Shown here piece after piece: positions 30,937 to 38,441 of a stretch of 64,000 bases of DNA; position 1 is the stretch's first letter, and each line of letters begins with the position of its first letter. Both the position numbers and the translations under genes were made by a program. The stretch is from Streptomyces sp. 549. Lineage in GTDB: Bacteria > Actinomycetota > Actinomycetes > Streptomycetales > Streptomycetaceae. The DNA is taken from NCBI RefSeq assembly GCF_030124175.1, contig NZ_JASKMT010000016.1:1-64000 (forward strand), read 5' to 3'. Under the pieces are notes generated by a model, which had not been told where the DNA came from, searched no databases, and worked only from the letters and a program-made list of their open reading frames with translations.

Positions 30937-31347
30937 CTAGTGACTGTCCGGTGCCTTGTTGTCGCACGGGGAACAGTCGGCGCCGTCCATCGCCCACAGT
31001 TCCTCGTCGGCGTCGAACCCGTTGGCGCGGATGACCTCCGCCGTACGGATCACGATCCCGTCGCGGCGGCGCTCGATCAGCGGCGCATGGTGCTTGTACC
31101 GTCCGCCGTTGTACACCTCGCAGAAGGCGAAGTAGACGGGCGTGTCGAGGATGAGTTGGTGGACGCCGATATCCACCGTCTTGCCGACTCCGAGATGCAC
31201 GTCCGGGCGTTCCATCGCCGTGATGCTGTAGGCAACGGCGTTTGCGAGGATGCGTTCCGCCATGTTGAAGACCATGGTGTTGTCACGCATCAGAAGCTTG
31301 ATCTCACGTTCCCAGAGATCGCCTTCCGATCCCGCGCTGTCGACCAC
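30937..31347 (-). CDS. Conserved hypothetical, glycine-rich-domain-protein-like
   Basis: A 136-aa protein from GTG 31347. The pattern WEREIKLLMRDNTM, TVDIGVHQLILDTPVYFAFC, GRYKHHAPL and CSPC resembles the GRDP-like family in which a D-x-x-W/V-H motif precedes an FC and an HH pair; that match is from memory. No ribosome site precedes GTG 31347, and the frame continues a few codons upstream (CTG 31350), where it meets the truncated regulator remnant on the other strand. The N-terminus may therefore have been trimmed by a rearrangement. Confidence 0.65.
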   Translation of the reverse strand: MVDSAGSEGDLWEREIKLLMRDNTMVFNMAERILANAVAYSITAMERPDVHLGVGKTVDIGVHQLILDTPVYFAFCEVYNGGRYKHHAPLIERRRDGIVIRTAEVIRANGFDADEELWAMDGADCSPCDNKAPDSH

Positions 31348-31719
31348 CAGCGGCGAGACTTGCTGACGCCGCCGCAGAAGCGGCGCCGGAATCTAACCCG
31401 CGCATGCGAGCATTCATGGCGGGCCAGCAGGCTTATGCCTATGCTCTCTCTGGAGAAAAGACGAACGCACTCATCAGTCTTCGGGAGGCGGAGCGGGCAG
31501 TCAACCAGGCGGAAAGCCAACTAGGAACCTTCGGCGGCTTCAGCTCTGCGACCCTGGCATATTCGACTGCGGAAGTCCGGTATGCATTGGGCGACACAAA
31601 AGGAAGCGTCGAATCCTTGCACGACCATTTTCGCCTCCGCGATTCTACGGATATGCAGCGCAGTAAGCTGATTTTTGGTTCACTACTAAGGGTTGTCCCG
31701 TAAGTGATTTTGCCGTGGG

Positions 31720-32499
31720 ATGATCTTGGCCGTGGCTGGTGTGATCCCGGCGTCGGAGCCGTCCTGGATAGCCCCGTTCGCCGGACTGAGCCCGCGCGCC
31801 TTCGGCAAGTTGATGAGGCAGCTGCGCCGCGAGGGCGGCGACGCGCCGGGCCGTGGCCGGCCGTGGAAGCTCTCCCTGGAGGACCGGGTGCTACTGGTGG
31901 CCGCGTACTGGCACACCAACTTGACTCTGCGCCAACTCGCGCCGCTCTTCGGAGTGTCGAAGTCCACCGCCGATCGCGTCATCGACCATCTCGGCCCCAG
32001 GCTCGCGCTTGCCCCGCGTAGGCGATTCGCCAAGGACGCGGTGCTGATCGTGGACGGGACACTGGTACCCACCCGCGACCACCAGGTCGCCGAGCAGTCG
32101 AAGAACTATCGCTACTCGACGAACCACCAGGTGGTCATCGACGCCGACACCCGCCTGGTTGTGGTGGTCGGCCGGCCCCTGCCCGGCAACCGCAACAACT
32201 GCCGGGCATGGGAGGAATCCGGGGCCAAGGCCGCCGTCGGCCGGACAACCACGATCGCCGACGGCGGCTACCCCGGAACAGGCCTCGTCATCCCGCACCG
32301 CCGGCCCCGAGGCGGCGAACTGACCGACTGGCAGGCCGAACACAACCACGACCACAAACGGGTTCGCGCCCGCGTCGAGCACGCCTTCGCCCGGATGAAG
32401 ACCTGGAAGATTCTGCGCGACTGCCGCCTGAGAGGCGACGGTGTGCGCCACGCGATGCACGGCGTTGCCCGCCTACACAACCTCGCCCTCACGGGATGA
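31720..32499 (+). CDS. IS5-family DDE transposase
   Basis: A 259-aa transposase. N-terminal helix-turn-helix: LTLRQLAPLFGVSKSTADRVI. Catalytic acidic residues lie in VLIVDGTLVPT, TTIADGGYPGTG and RARVEHAFARMK, with the Y-(2)-R-(3)-E-like arrangement of IS5. It appears full length and undamaged. GTG 31732 is an alternative start that would give the VAGVIPASEPSW beginning seen in relatives I recall. Confidence 0.93.
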   Translation: MILAVAGVIPASEPSWIAPFAGLSPRAFGKLMRQLRREGGDAPGRGRPWKLSLEDRVLLVAAYWHTNLTLRQLAPLFGVSKSTADRVIDHLGPRLALAPRRRFAKDAVLIVDGTLVPTRDHQVAEQSKNYRYSTNHQVVIDADTRLVVVVGRPLPGNRNNCRAWEESGAKAAVGRTTTIADGGYPGTGLVIPHRRPRGGELTDWQAEHNHDHKRVRARVEHAFARMKTWKILRDCRLRGDGVRHAMHGVARLHNLALTG

Positions 32500-32568
32500 C
32501 TCCCGCCGCATGCGGGACCTGAGAGGTCCCCGGGAGACGGCTCCCCACCTCCCAGTCTCGGAGGAGAG

Positions 32569-33000
32569 TCAGCCGAGGCAGAACTCGTTGCCCTCGATGT
32601 CCTGCATCGTGATGCACGACTCGTTGACGCCATCGGCGCGCTGCGTCAGCACGTGCTTCGCGCCGAGCGCCATCAGCCGTGCGCATTCGGCCTCGAGTGT
32701 GGCCAGGCGCTCGTCACCCACGAGCCCGGCGCCGGCCCGCACACAGAGATGCACCCGGTTCTTGACGACTTTCCCTTCGGGAACTCGCTGGAAGAGCAGG
32801 CGCGGGGCCACACCCGAGGGATCAGTACACGCGAAGTAGATCTCGTCCTCAGGCGGCAGCGAGTGGTGGTACTCCTCCCACGTGGCAAAGCCCTCCGGGA
32901 CTGTCGGTACGACGTACCCCAGCACCTCGCACCAGAAGGCGGCGAGGCGCGCAGGTTCCGCGCAGTCGAAGGTCACTTGGAACTGCTTGATCGTTGACAT
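32569..33000 (-). CDS. VOC-family passenger protein inside the transposon
   Basis: A 143-aa protein from ATG 33000 (MSTIKQFQVTFDCAEPARLA); the longer frame upstream lacks family similarity. It is a full glyoxalase/bleomycin-resistance fold: FWCEVLGYVVP in the first module, KNRVHLCVRAG and MQDIEGNEFCLG in the second. It faces the transposase and lies wholly between the inverted repeats, so it moves with the element. Such folds can bind and sequester drugs or act on small electrophiles; no ligand can be read from sequence. Confidence 0.88.
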   Translation of the reverse strand: MSTIKQFQVTFDCAEPARLAAFWCEVLGYVVPTVPEGFATWEEYHHSLPPEDEIYFACTDPSGVAPRLLFQRVPEGKVVKNRVHLCVRAGAGLVGDERLATLEAECARLMALGAKHVLTQRADGVNESCITMQDIEGNEFCLG

Positions 33001-33395
33001 CGGCGCACGATAACAGGGGCCCTGCTCATCTCCCCGGGCGGGTGGATCCACGCGTTGCCGGGAGGACGGCCCCTGCCATCCGCTGCTGTGTCGTGCGGTC
33101 ACAGGGGTGAACCGGAGGTCAGTGCTTCCCCAAAGGGAACCTCGATCCCGGCCGGCCACTCTCGTGCTGCCAAAGATCAGTTACGGGACAACCCTTAGCT
33201 GAGAGACAGCTCGAAATCGGCCACGTGGAAGCGGCGTGCTCCACGTGGAGCGCCGTTCTTGATGAGTATTCAACAATTCACTCGGGGAGAATCGACGGGC
33301 AAGTGAAGAAAATCTCCGCCCTCCTTTCCCGGTATCGACGAAATTCACTTGCCCGTCAAACGTCTGAGCGTGCGATTTCGTTGAGCAAAACTGAA

Positions 33396-33438
33396 AAACC
33401 CCACCCCCTCACCCCGAACAGGTGAAAGGGTGGGGTTT
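33396..33438 (+). terminator. Hairpin at end of the split regulator gene
   Basis: AAACCCCACCC (33396-33406) pairs perfectly with GGGTGGGGTTT (33428-33438). The left arm lies in the last codons of the split gene, the right arm just after its stop; the flanking A and T runs fit a real terminator. Confidence 0.8.
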
Positions 33439-33489
33439 CCGTGCAAACTGTATTTAATCCCACAGATCCGAATCGTCATCGTCGAAACT

Positions 33490-34407
33490 GAGCTGATCTC
33501 ATCTACCCCCTGGCGAGTGATGCCCGTTTGCGGTGGATGACGAGGAGAGCGTGCAGCAGGTTGGTGATGCGGTTCGGGCTGATGCGGAGGGTGTCCAGCA
33601 CTCTCCAGCGTTTCAGTTCCGCGAAGCCGCGCTCGACCGGGGCCCGGAGCTTGGCCAGGGCGGTGTTCGCCAGCTTCTCCCAGCCGTTGTGCCCCTTGCC
33701 CTTCGGGCGCTTGATGGGTGTGCGCACGGTGCCGCCGGCCCCCTGGTAGCCCGCGTCCGCCGTGGTCTCGATGTCGGCATCGGCGACGGCGGCGATGATG
33801 CCGTCGGCGCGGGCAGCGGTCAGATCGTGAGTCGATCCCGGCCGGGCCTCGCCGAGAAAGAGCAGCTCACCGCTGGTGTCGGTGAGCCCTTGGACGGTCA
33901 AGCCGTGCTCGCGGTGCTTGGAGTTGCACAGCGGGTCGTCGTTGGTGTCCGTGGACAGGGCGCCACAGCGCCAGGCCGGGATGAGCGTCCCGTCCAGCAG
34001 CAGGCGGCGCTCGGGCCCGGCAGCCTCCAGCGCGTCGGTGAGGGTCGGTGCGAGCGGCGCGAGGGCCTCGATGCCTTCGTTGACGTAGCGCCGGGCAGTC
34101 TCGGTCCCGATACCGAAGTGCTCTCCGAGCTGGGCGAATGTGTCGCCCTTGGCGAGGAAGACCAGCAGCACGATCGCCTGGTCCCAGCTCGTCAGCGCCC
34201 GCCAGGAGCCCCCGGCCTCACCCCTTCGGGTGGCAATCTGGTTCTCCAGCCAGGAAACCAGGTCCGAGGGCACATCGAGCGTGGCACGATAGGTGATCAC
34301 CGAAGCTCCTTGCGCTGCGTGGCTGTTGACACTCCAAGCAACGTCGAGGAGCTTCGTCACGTCACGGGCCCGGCCATCACCCGAACCGGCCACGATGAGA
34401 TCAGCTC
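33490..34407 (-). mobile_element. IS5-type insertion sequence, 918 bp
   Basis: Ends are perfect 14-bp inverted repeats, GAGCTGATCTCATC at 33490-33503 and its complement at 34394-34407, flanked by ACT on both sides (33487-33489 and 34408-34410) as a 3-bp target duplication. It holds one transposase gene on the minus strand. Intact ends, gene and duplication suggest a recent insertion. Confidence 0.92.
33503..34300 (-). CDS. IS5-like DDE transposase
   Basis: A 265-aa transposase. I start it at GTG 34300 (VITYRATLDVPSDLVSW), behind an AAGGAGC site; the upstream frame enters the end of the element. Helix-turn-helix: DTFAQLGEHFGIGTETARRYV. Acidic triad in RLLLDGTLIPAW, TADAGYQGAGG and APVERGFAELKRW. 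It differs clearly from the transposase of the neighbouring element, so the two arrived independently. Confidence 0.93.
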   Translation of the reverse strand: MITYRATLDVPSDLVSWLENQIATRRGEAGGSWRALTSWDQAIVLLVFLAKGDTFAQLGEHFGIGTETARRYVNEGIEALAPLAPTLTDALEAAGPERRLLLDGTLIPAWRCGALSTDTNDDPLCNSKHREHGLTVQGLTDTSGELLFLGEARPGSTHDLTAARADGIIAAVADADIETTADAGYQGAGGTVRTPIKRPKGKGHNGWEKLANTALAKLRAPVERGFAELKRWRVLDTLRISPNRITNLLHALLVIHRKRASLARG

Positions 34408-34599
34408 ACTAGAGGGTTTCTCTCCATACTCTCTGTGGAGAGCGGCGAATTCCTACGTGCTGTGTACTCCATGGCCCTGGTGGGGACCGAAGGTGTTGCG
34501 CCTGCTTCCTTCTCCATGGAACCTGTAGGGCCGGACGGATTCCCGCTACCGTGCTTGACCAGGGCCGATGCCACCATGCCGACACTCCAGAACTGCTAG

Positions 34600-34680
34600 A
34601 ACGGAGTGTTGGGAGACCCCGAAGGCAACGAGTTCTGCGTTCTGCGCAGCGAGTCCGATCGAGCCGCCACGGATTCCTGA
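34600..34680 (+). pseudogene. C-terminal remnant of a VOC protein
   Basis: The frame 34600-34680 reads NGVLGDPEGNEFCVLRSESD and ends RAATDS at a TGA. GDPEGNEFCVLRS is the classic last strand of VOC proteins. A stop codon lies directly upstream (34597-34599) and no further VOC sequence can be found, so only about 26 codons survive. Confidence 0.75.
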
Positions 34681-35262
34681 GCAGCAAGCAGTCCCGCCAC
34701 CCACCCCCACACGGACCACGGCCACGGACACCGTGGCGCACGGTGTACCGGGGGAAGGAGCGGACGACTGAGGTGCGTACACACGTGACGCCCACTCACC
34801 GGATCGGCGCACCGCGCCCGCTTTGGAAAATTCGTGAAGAATGCGACGTGAAGCCCGATGCGCACACCGTCGCCACACCAGCCGACCCCCGGCTCCACGT
34901 CCACACTGACGTCTTGTCAGGGCATGGTCGAACACGGGCCACATGGGCGCACTTGGGCTGTTCACCAGGTATGCCCGTTTGGGGCTGTTGTGGCGGATGT
35001 GAAGCAGGGGTTCCGGTGTGACCTGCGCCACACGTCTTGATGTCAGCCGCTGCCATATTGGCGTTACCAGCCTGAGACATGCTAGGCATCCACCCCCTGC
35101 GGACAATGCGGACAACTACGTGGTCACAACCGCTTAGTTGGACATTGATCATCACCTCGCCCACCCCTGAGGGTTCCTCAAATGCCGTAAAGCGGACAGG
35201 AGGCGGCCCGCTGTGGCGCATCCCACCTTTGTTGAGGGGAACCCTGCGTCCCTGATAGCCCT
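34681..35262. other. Long intergenic region upstream of the NlpC/P60 gene
   Basis: About 580 bp with lower GC in its second half. It contains direct short repeats of CCACGGACAC-type sequence near 34710-34735 and must carry the promoter and leader of the hydrolase gene. I looked for the c-di-AMP (ydaO) riboswitch found ahead of some Streptomyces wall hydrolases and did not find its conserved core. No convincing gene. Confidence 0.5.
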
Positions 35263-35268
35263 GTGGTC

Positions 35269-36141
35269 ATGTCCTCGACTCACATACGTAGCCACCGGAA
35301 GCCCCGTCGTTCCTCGCGGAACACGCTCATTCGCACGGGTGTTGCCGGTGGCGTCCTCACGACTCTCGCGGTGACCGGTGCGGCCTCTCCGGCATCCGCC
35401 GAGAAGCAGGCGCCCACCGACACCGTCGAGCTCCCCTCGCTGGACGGCGTCATCGCCTCCAGCAGCAGCAAGGCAGCGCACGTCACGCAGACCATCGCCA
35501 TCAAGTACGAGCTGGACGCGGCCCAGACCGAGGCCGCCAACGCGGCCACCAAGGCCGCCGCCAAGGCGAAGAAGAAGGCCGACGCCGAGGAGGCCCGCCA
35601 GAAGGCCGAGGCCGCCCGCAAGGCCGCCGAAGCCGAGAAGCGCGCCGCCGAGGAGCGCGCCTCCCGCAGCGCGGCCCGCACGACGCTCAGCGCCAACGCC
35701 GGCACCAGCTCCAACTCGGGCAGCAGCTCCAACTCCGGCAGCACGGCGACCCAGTCCGCGCCGTCAGCCGCCGCGCCCGCGTCCGGCAACGCCGCCAGCG
35801 TCGTCAACTTCGCCCGCGCCCAGGTGGGCAAGGCGTACGTGATGGGTGCCACCGGCCCCAACGCCTACGACTGCTCCGGCCTCACCACCGCCGCCTTCCG
35901 CCAGGTCGGCGTCTCCCTGCCGCGCACCTCGCAGGCCCAGTCGACCGCCGGTACCGAGGTCGGCCTGAGCAACCTCCAGCCCGGGGACATCCTGTACTGG
36001 GGCGGCAAGGGCAGCGCCACGCACGTGGCCATCTACGTCGGCGGCGGCAAGTACGTCGGCGCGCAGAACCCGTCCACCGGCGTCGCGATGCACGACCTCG
36101 GCTGGGGCGGCACCCCGTCCGGAGCCGTGCGCGTGCTCTGA
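35269..36141 (+). CDS. Secreted NlpC/P60 cell-wall endopeptidase
   Basis: A 290-aa exported hydrolase; ATG 35269 is used (GTG 35263 is two codons earlier, and neither has a close ribosome site). The signal peptide ends near ASPASAEKQ. Then come a helical coiled-coil segment rich in Ala/Lys/Glu (about 65-140), a Ser/Asn/Gly-rich linker, and a C-terminal NlpC/P60 domain with the catalytic Cys in YDCSGLTTAAF and His in THVAIYVGGGKYV. It cleaves peptidoglycan stem peptides. A perfect 17-bp terminator follows. Confidence 0.94.
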   Translation: MSSTHIRSHRKPRRSSRNTLIRTGVAGGVLTTLAVTGAASPASAEKQAPTDTVELPSLDGVIASSSSKAAHVTQTIAIKYELDAAQTEAANAATKAAAKAKKKADAEEARQKAEAARKAAEAEKRAAEERASRSAARTTLSANAGTSSNSGSSSNSGSTATQSAPSAAAPASGNAASVVNFARAQVGKAYVMGATGPNAYDCSGLTTAAFRQVGVSLPRTSQAQSTAGTEVGLSNLQPGDILYWGGKGSATHVAIYVGGGKYVGAQNPSTGVAMHDLGWGGTPSGAVRVL

Positions 36142-36169
36142 CGCACCCGAGAACGCAGCAGGAACACGT

Positions 36170-36207
36170 TGAGGGGCTTTCCGCGGTGGACCGCGGAAAG
36201 CCCCTCA
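36170..36207 (+). terminator. Strong terminator of the NlpC/P60 gene
   Basis: TGAGGGGCTTTCCGCGG (36170-36186) and CCGCGGAAAGCCCCTCA (36191-36207) form a perfect 17-bp stem with a TGGA loop, 29 bp after the stop. Confidence 0.95.
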
Positions 36208-36323
36208 CGCATGCGCCCGAAGGCACGGCGACACGACGGCACGACGAACCGAAGGCGCGACTGCGGGAACCACACGAACCCCCTCCGCGTCGAAGCCCTG
36301 TCCGGGCGCCGCAGCGCAGGCGA

Positions 36324-36368
36324 GTGCCGCAAGCGCGCGTGCCGCAAGCGCGAGTGCCGCAAACGCGT
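36324..36368. repeat. 15-bp tandem repeat, three copies
   Basis: GTGCCGCAAGCGCG(A/C) recurs at 36324, 36339 and 36354 with small changes, in the non-coding gap between the NlpC/P60 terminator and the next gene. Confidence 0.8.
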
Positions 36369-36424
36369 GTGCCCGTGGCGCAGCCGGTGCACGAACGGAC
36401 GAGCCGACCCGGGTGGGGCTTTTC

Positions 36425-37012
36425 ATGGTCGCTGTCAGCCGAACGGCAACCGTCGCAATCGCCGCGGCCGGTACGGTCATCGCCGCCGCCGTCGCGGTGG
36501 CGTGGTTCACCGTTCCGTACGGGACGACGCACGTGAGTTCGAGCTACGCGGTGAGCCTGGGGACGGCCGGGCAAGCCGCCGGATGGGCCGACGACGTCTT
36601 CGTGGGCACGGTGAAGGAACGTGCCTCCGTGGACCGCTCGGAGGACGGCCTGCTGTGGACCACCTTCGAAGTCGACGTGACGGACACGCTCCAGGGCGAG
36701 GTGGGCGGCACCGTCCGCGTCGCCCAGGAAGGCGGTGACGACCCCGTGCGGCGGGAACGGTCCACCGTCGGTGACGTACCGCCGCTCCAACCGGGCACGA
36801 CCTACGTCCTCGCCACCCGGGTTGCCTCCGACGGGTGGCACCTCGTCCCAGCGAACCTCACCCCGGTCGAGGTGCCCGGCGGGGACAGCGCCACCGTGTC
36901 GGAGTGGAGGGCCGCCGTACTGCACCCCGAGCGGCAGGAGCACCTTCACCCCTCGGAAGCCGCCGAGGCAGCCGACCCGTCAGCGCTCTACCGCGAGGCG
37001 CAGATCGGCTGA
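36425..37012 (+). CDS. Membrane-anchored or secreted hypothetical protein
   Basis: A 195-aa protein. ATG 36425 is preferred over GTG 36413 because GGTGGGG sits 7 bases before it. One N-terminal hydrophobic segment (ATVAIAAAGTVIAAAVAVAW) precedes an extracellular beta-rich domain with the pattern ADDVFVGTVKERAS, TTFEVDVTDTLQGEVGGTV and LQPGTTYVLATR. I recall such domains in uncharacterised Streptomyces surface proteins; no enzyme motif is present. Confidence 0.8.
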   Translation: MVAVSRTATVAIAAAGTVIAAAVAVAWFTVPYGTTHVSSSYAVSLGTAGQAAGWADDVFVGTVKERASVDRSEDGLLWTTFEVDVTDTLQGEVGGTVRVAQEGGDDPVRRERSTVGDVPPLQPGTTYVLATRVASDGWHLVPANLTPVEVPGGDSATVSEWRAAVLHPERQEHLHPSEAAEAADPSALYREAQIG

Positions 37013-37061
37013 GGCCGCCGAGGCGGCTGAGCACCTTACGGGTCCCCGCCTCGTCCGCGCC

Positions 37062-38330
37062 TCAGGCGCGCGGGGCCACGCGGGAGAGGCCGTTGATGAT
37101 GCGGTCCATGGCGTCGCCGCCCGTCGGGTCGGTCAGGTTGGCGAGCATCTTCAGCGTGAAGCGCATCAGCACCGGGTGCGACAGGCCCCGGTCGGTGGCG
37201 AGCTTCATCACCTTCGGGTTGCCGATCAGCTTCACGAACGCGCGGCCGAGGCTGTAGTAGCCGCCGTAGGTGTCGGAGAGCACCTTCGGGTAGCGGCGCA
37301 GGGCCAGTTCGCGCTGCGTGGGCGTCTGCCGGGCGTGGGCCTGCACGATGACCTCGGCGGCCATCTGGCCGGACTCCATCGCGTAGGCGATGCCCTCGCC
37401 GTTGAACGGGTTGACGAGCCCGCCCGCGTCGCCGACCAGCAGCAGACCGCGCGTGTAGTGCGGCTTGCGGTTGAAGGCCATCGGCAGTGCGGCGCCGCGG
37501 ATCGGCGTGGTCATGTTCTCCGGGGTGTAGCCCCACTCGGCGGGCATCGACGCGCACCAGGCCTTCAGCACCTCGCGCCAGTCCAGCTCCTTGAAGGCGC
37601 TGGAGCTGTTGAGGATGCCCAGGCCGACGTTGGACGTGCCGTCGCCCATGCCGAACACCCAGCCGTAGCCGGGCAGCAGCTCGTCCTGCGGGCCGCGCTT
37701 GTCCCACAGCTCCAGCCAGGACTCCAGGTAGTCGTCGTCGTGCCGGGGGGACGTGAAGTAGGTGCGGACGGCGACGCCCATCGGGCGGTCCTCGCGGCGG
37801 TGCAGGCCCATCTTCAGCGAGAGCCGCGTGGAGTTGCCGTCGGCGGCGACGACCACGGGCGCGTGGAAGGTGGCCGGGGTGCGCTCCTCACCGAGCTTGG
37901 CGTGCACGCCGGTGATGCGGCCCGTCCGGTCCAGGATCGGGTCGCCGACGTTGCAGCGCTCGTGCAGCCGCGCACCGGCCTTCTCGGCCTGCCGGGCGAG
38001 CTGCTCGTCGAAGTCGTCGCGCTTGCGGACCAGTCCGTAGTCGGGGTAGCTGGCCAGCTCCGGCCAGTCGAGCTGGAGCCGGTGGCCGCCGCCGATGATG
38101 CGCAGGCCCTTGTTGCGGAGCCAGCCCGCCTCCTCGGAGATGTCGATGCCCATCGCGACGAGCTGCTTGGTGGCGCGGGGCGTGAGCCCGTCACCGCACA
38201 CCTTCTCGCGCGGGAACGCCGTCTTCTCCAGCAGGAGCACGTCCAGGCCGGAGCGGGCCAGGTGGTAGGCCGTGGTGGATCCGGCCGGCCCGGCCCCGAC
38301 GACGATCACATCGGCGTGGTGTTCTGCCAC
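37062..38330 (-). CDS. FAD-dependent geranylgeranyl/menaquinone reductase
   Basis: A 422-aa flavoprotein of the geranylgeranyl reductase family. GTG 38330 is used because GGGAG lies five bases upstream. FAD motifs: ADVIVVGAGPAGSTTAYHLA at the N-terminus, CGDGLTPRATKQL, and LLLVGDAGGLVNPFNGEGI. Relatives (MenJ in mycobacteria) saturate one isoprene unit of menaquinone, and its place between menaquinone genes favours that job. Reduction of other polyprenyl lipids cannot be excluded. Confidence 0.88.
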   Translation of the reverse strand: MAEHHADVIVVGAGPAGSTTAYHLARSGLDVLLLEKTAFPREKVCGDGLTPRATKQLVAMGIDISEEAGWLRNKGLRIIGGGHRLQLDWPELASYPDYGLVRKRDDFDEQLARQAEKAGARLHERCNVGDPILDRTGRITGVHAKLGEERTPATFHAPVVVAADGNSTRLSLKMGLHRREDRPMGVAVRTYFTSPRHDDDYLESWLELWDKRGPQDELLPGYGWVFGMGDGTSNVGLGILNSSSAFKELDWREVLKAWCASMPAEWGYTPENMTTPIRGAALPMAFNRKPHYTRGLLLVGDAGGLVNPFNGEGIAYAMESGQMAAEVIVQAHARQTPTQRELALRRYPKVLSDTYGGYYSLGRAFVKLIGNPKVMKLATDRGLSHPVLMRFTLKMLANLTDPTGGDAMDRIINGLSRVAPRA

Positions 38331-38441
38331 GAGCACTCCCGCAAGACTAGGCACTGGCCGCACAGCTAGGCACTGGACGTCAGCAGTCTATGCAGCGTGC
38401 CGCCCGCCGGGTCGGCCAGGTGCCGTGGGCGGGACGGACGG

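Larger units (their letters stand above)
31689..33195 (+). mobile_element. IS5-type transposon carrying a VOC passenger gene
   Basis: A 1507-bp unit bounded by inverted repeats AGGGTTGTCCCGTAA (31689-31703) and its complement (33181-33195), perfect over 15 bp and 21 of 23 overall. TA is duplicated on both sides, and the rebuilt target is CTAG, which is the target type of the IS427 group of IS5. Inside are one DDE transposase (31720-32499, plus strand) and one VOC gene (32569-33000, minus strand). Removing the unit restores the reading frame of the interrupted gene, so it inserted as a whole. Confidence 0.9.
31353..33425 (+). pseudogene. Regulator C-terminus, truncated and split by a transposon
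   Basis: In-frame coding can be read from about 31353 (ADAAAEAAPESNPRMRAFMA) to codon 31686-31688, and resumes exactly at 33198 (AERQLEIGHVEAACSTWS) to the stop at 33423-33425. Joined, it gives about 190 aa of TPR-like helices typical of the C-terminal half of Streptomyces XRE/TPR regulators. The N-terminal DNA-binding half is absent, because the frame meets another gene at about 31347. So it suffered first a 5-prime truncation and then insertion of the 1.5-kb element. Codon usage is less GC-rich than neighbours, suggesting foreign origin. Confidence 0.8.

Noticed and set aside
34551..35021. 156-codon plus-strand frame upstream of the NlpC/P60 gene
   Set aside because: No ribosome site, no recognisable fold, and it overlaps the VOC remnant in another frame.
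34900..35262. ydaO/c-di-AMP riboswitch ahead of the NlpC/P60 gene
   Set aside because: Known for some Streptomyces wall hydrolases, but the conserved core sequence is not recognisable here.
36169..36738. Plus-strand frame rich in CRKR repeats
   Set aside because: It begins inside a terminator stem and overlaps a better-supported gene in another frame; the CRKR pattern is just the 15-bp repeat.
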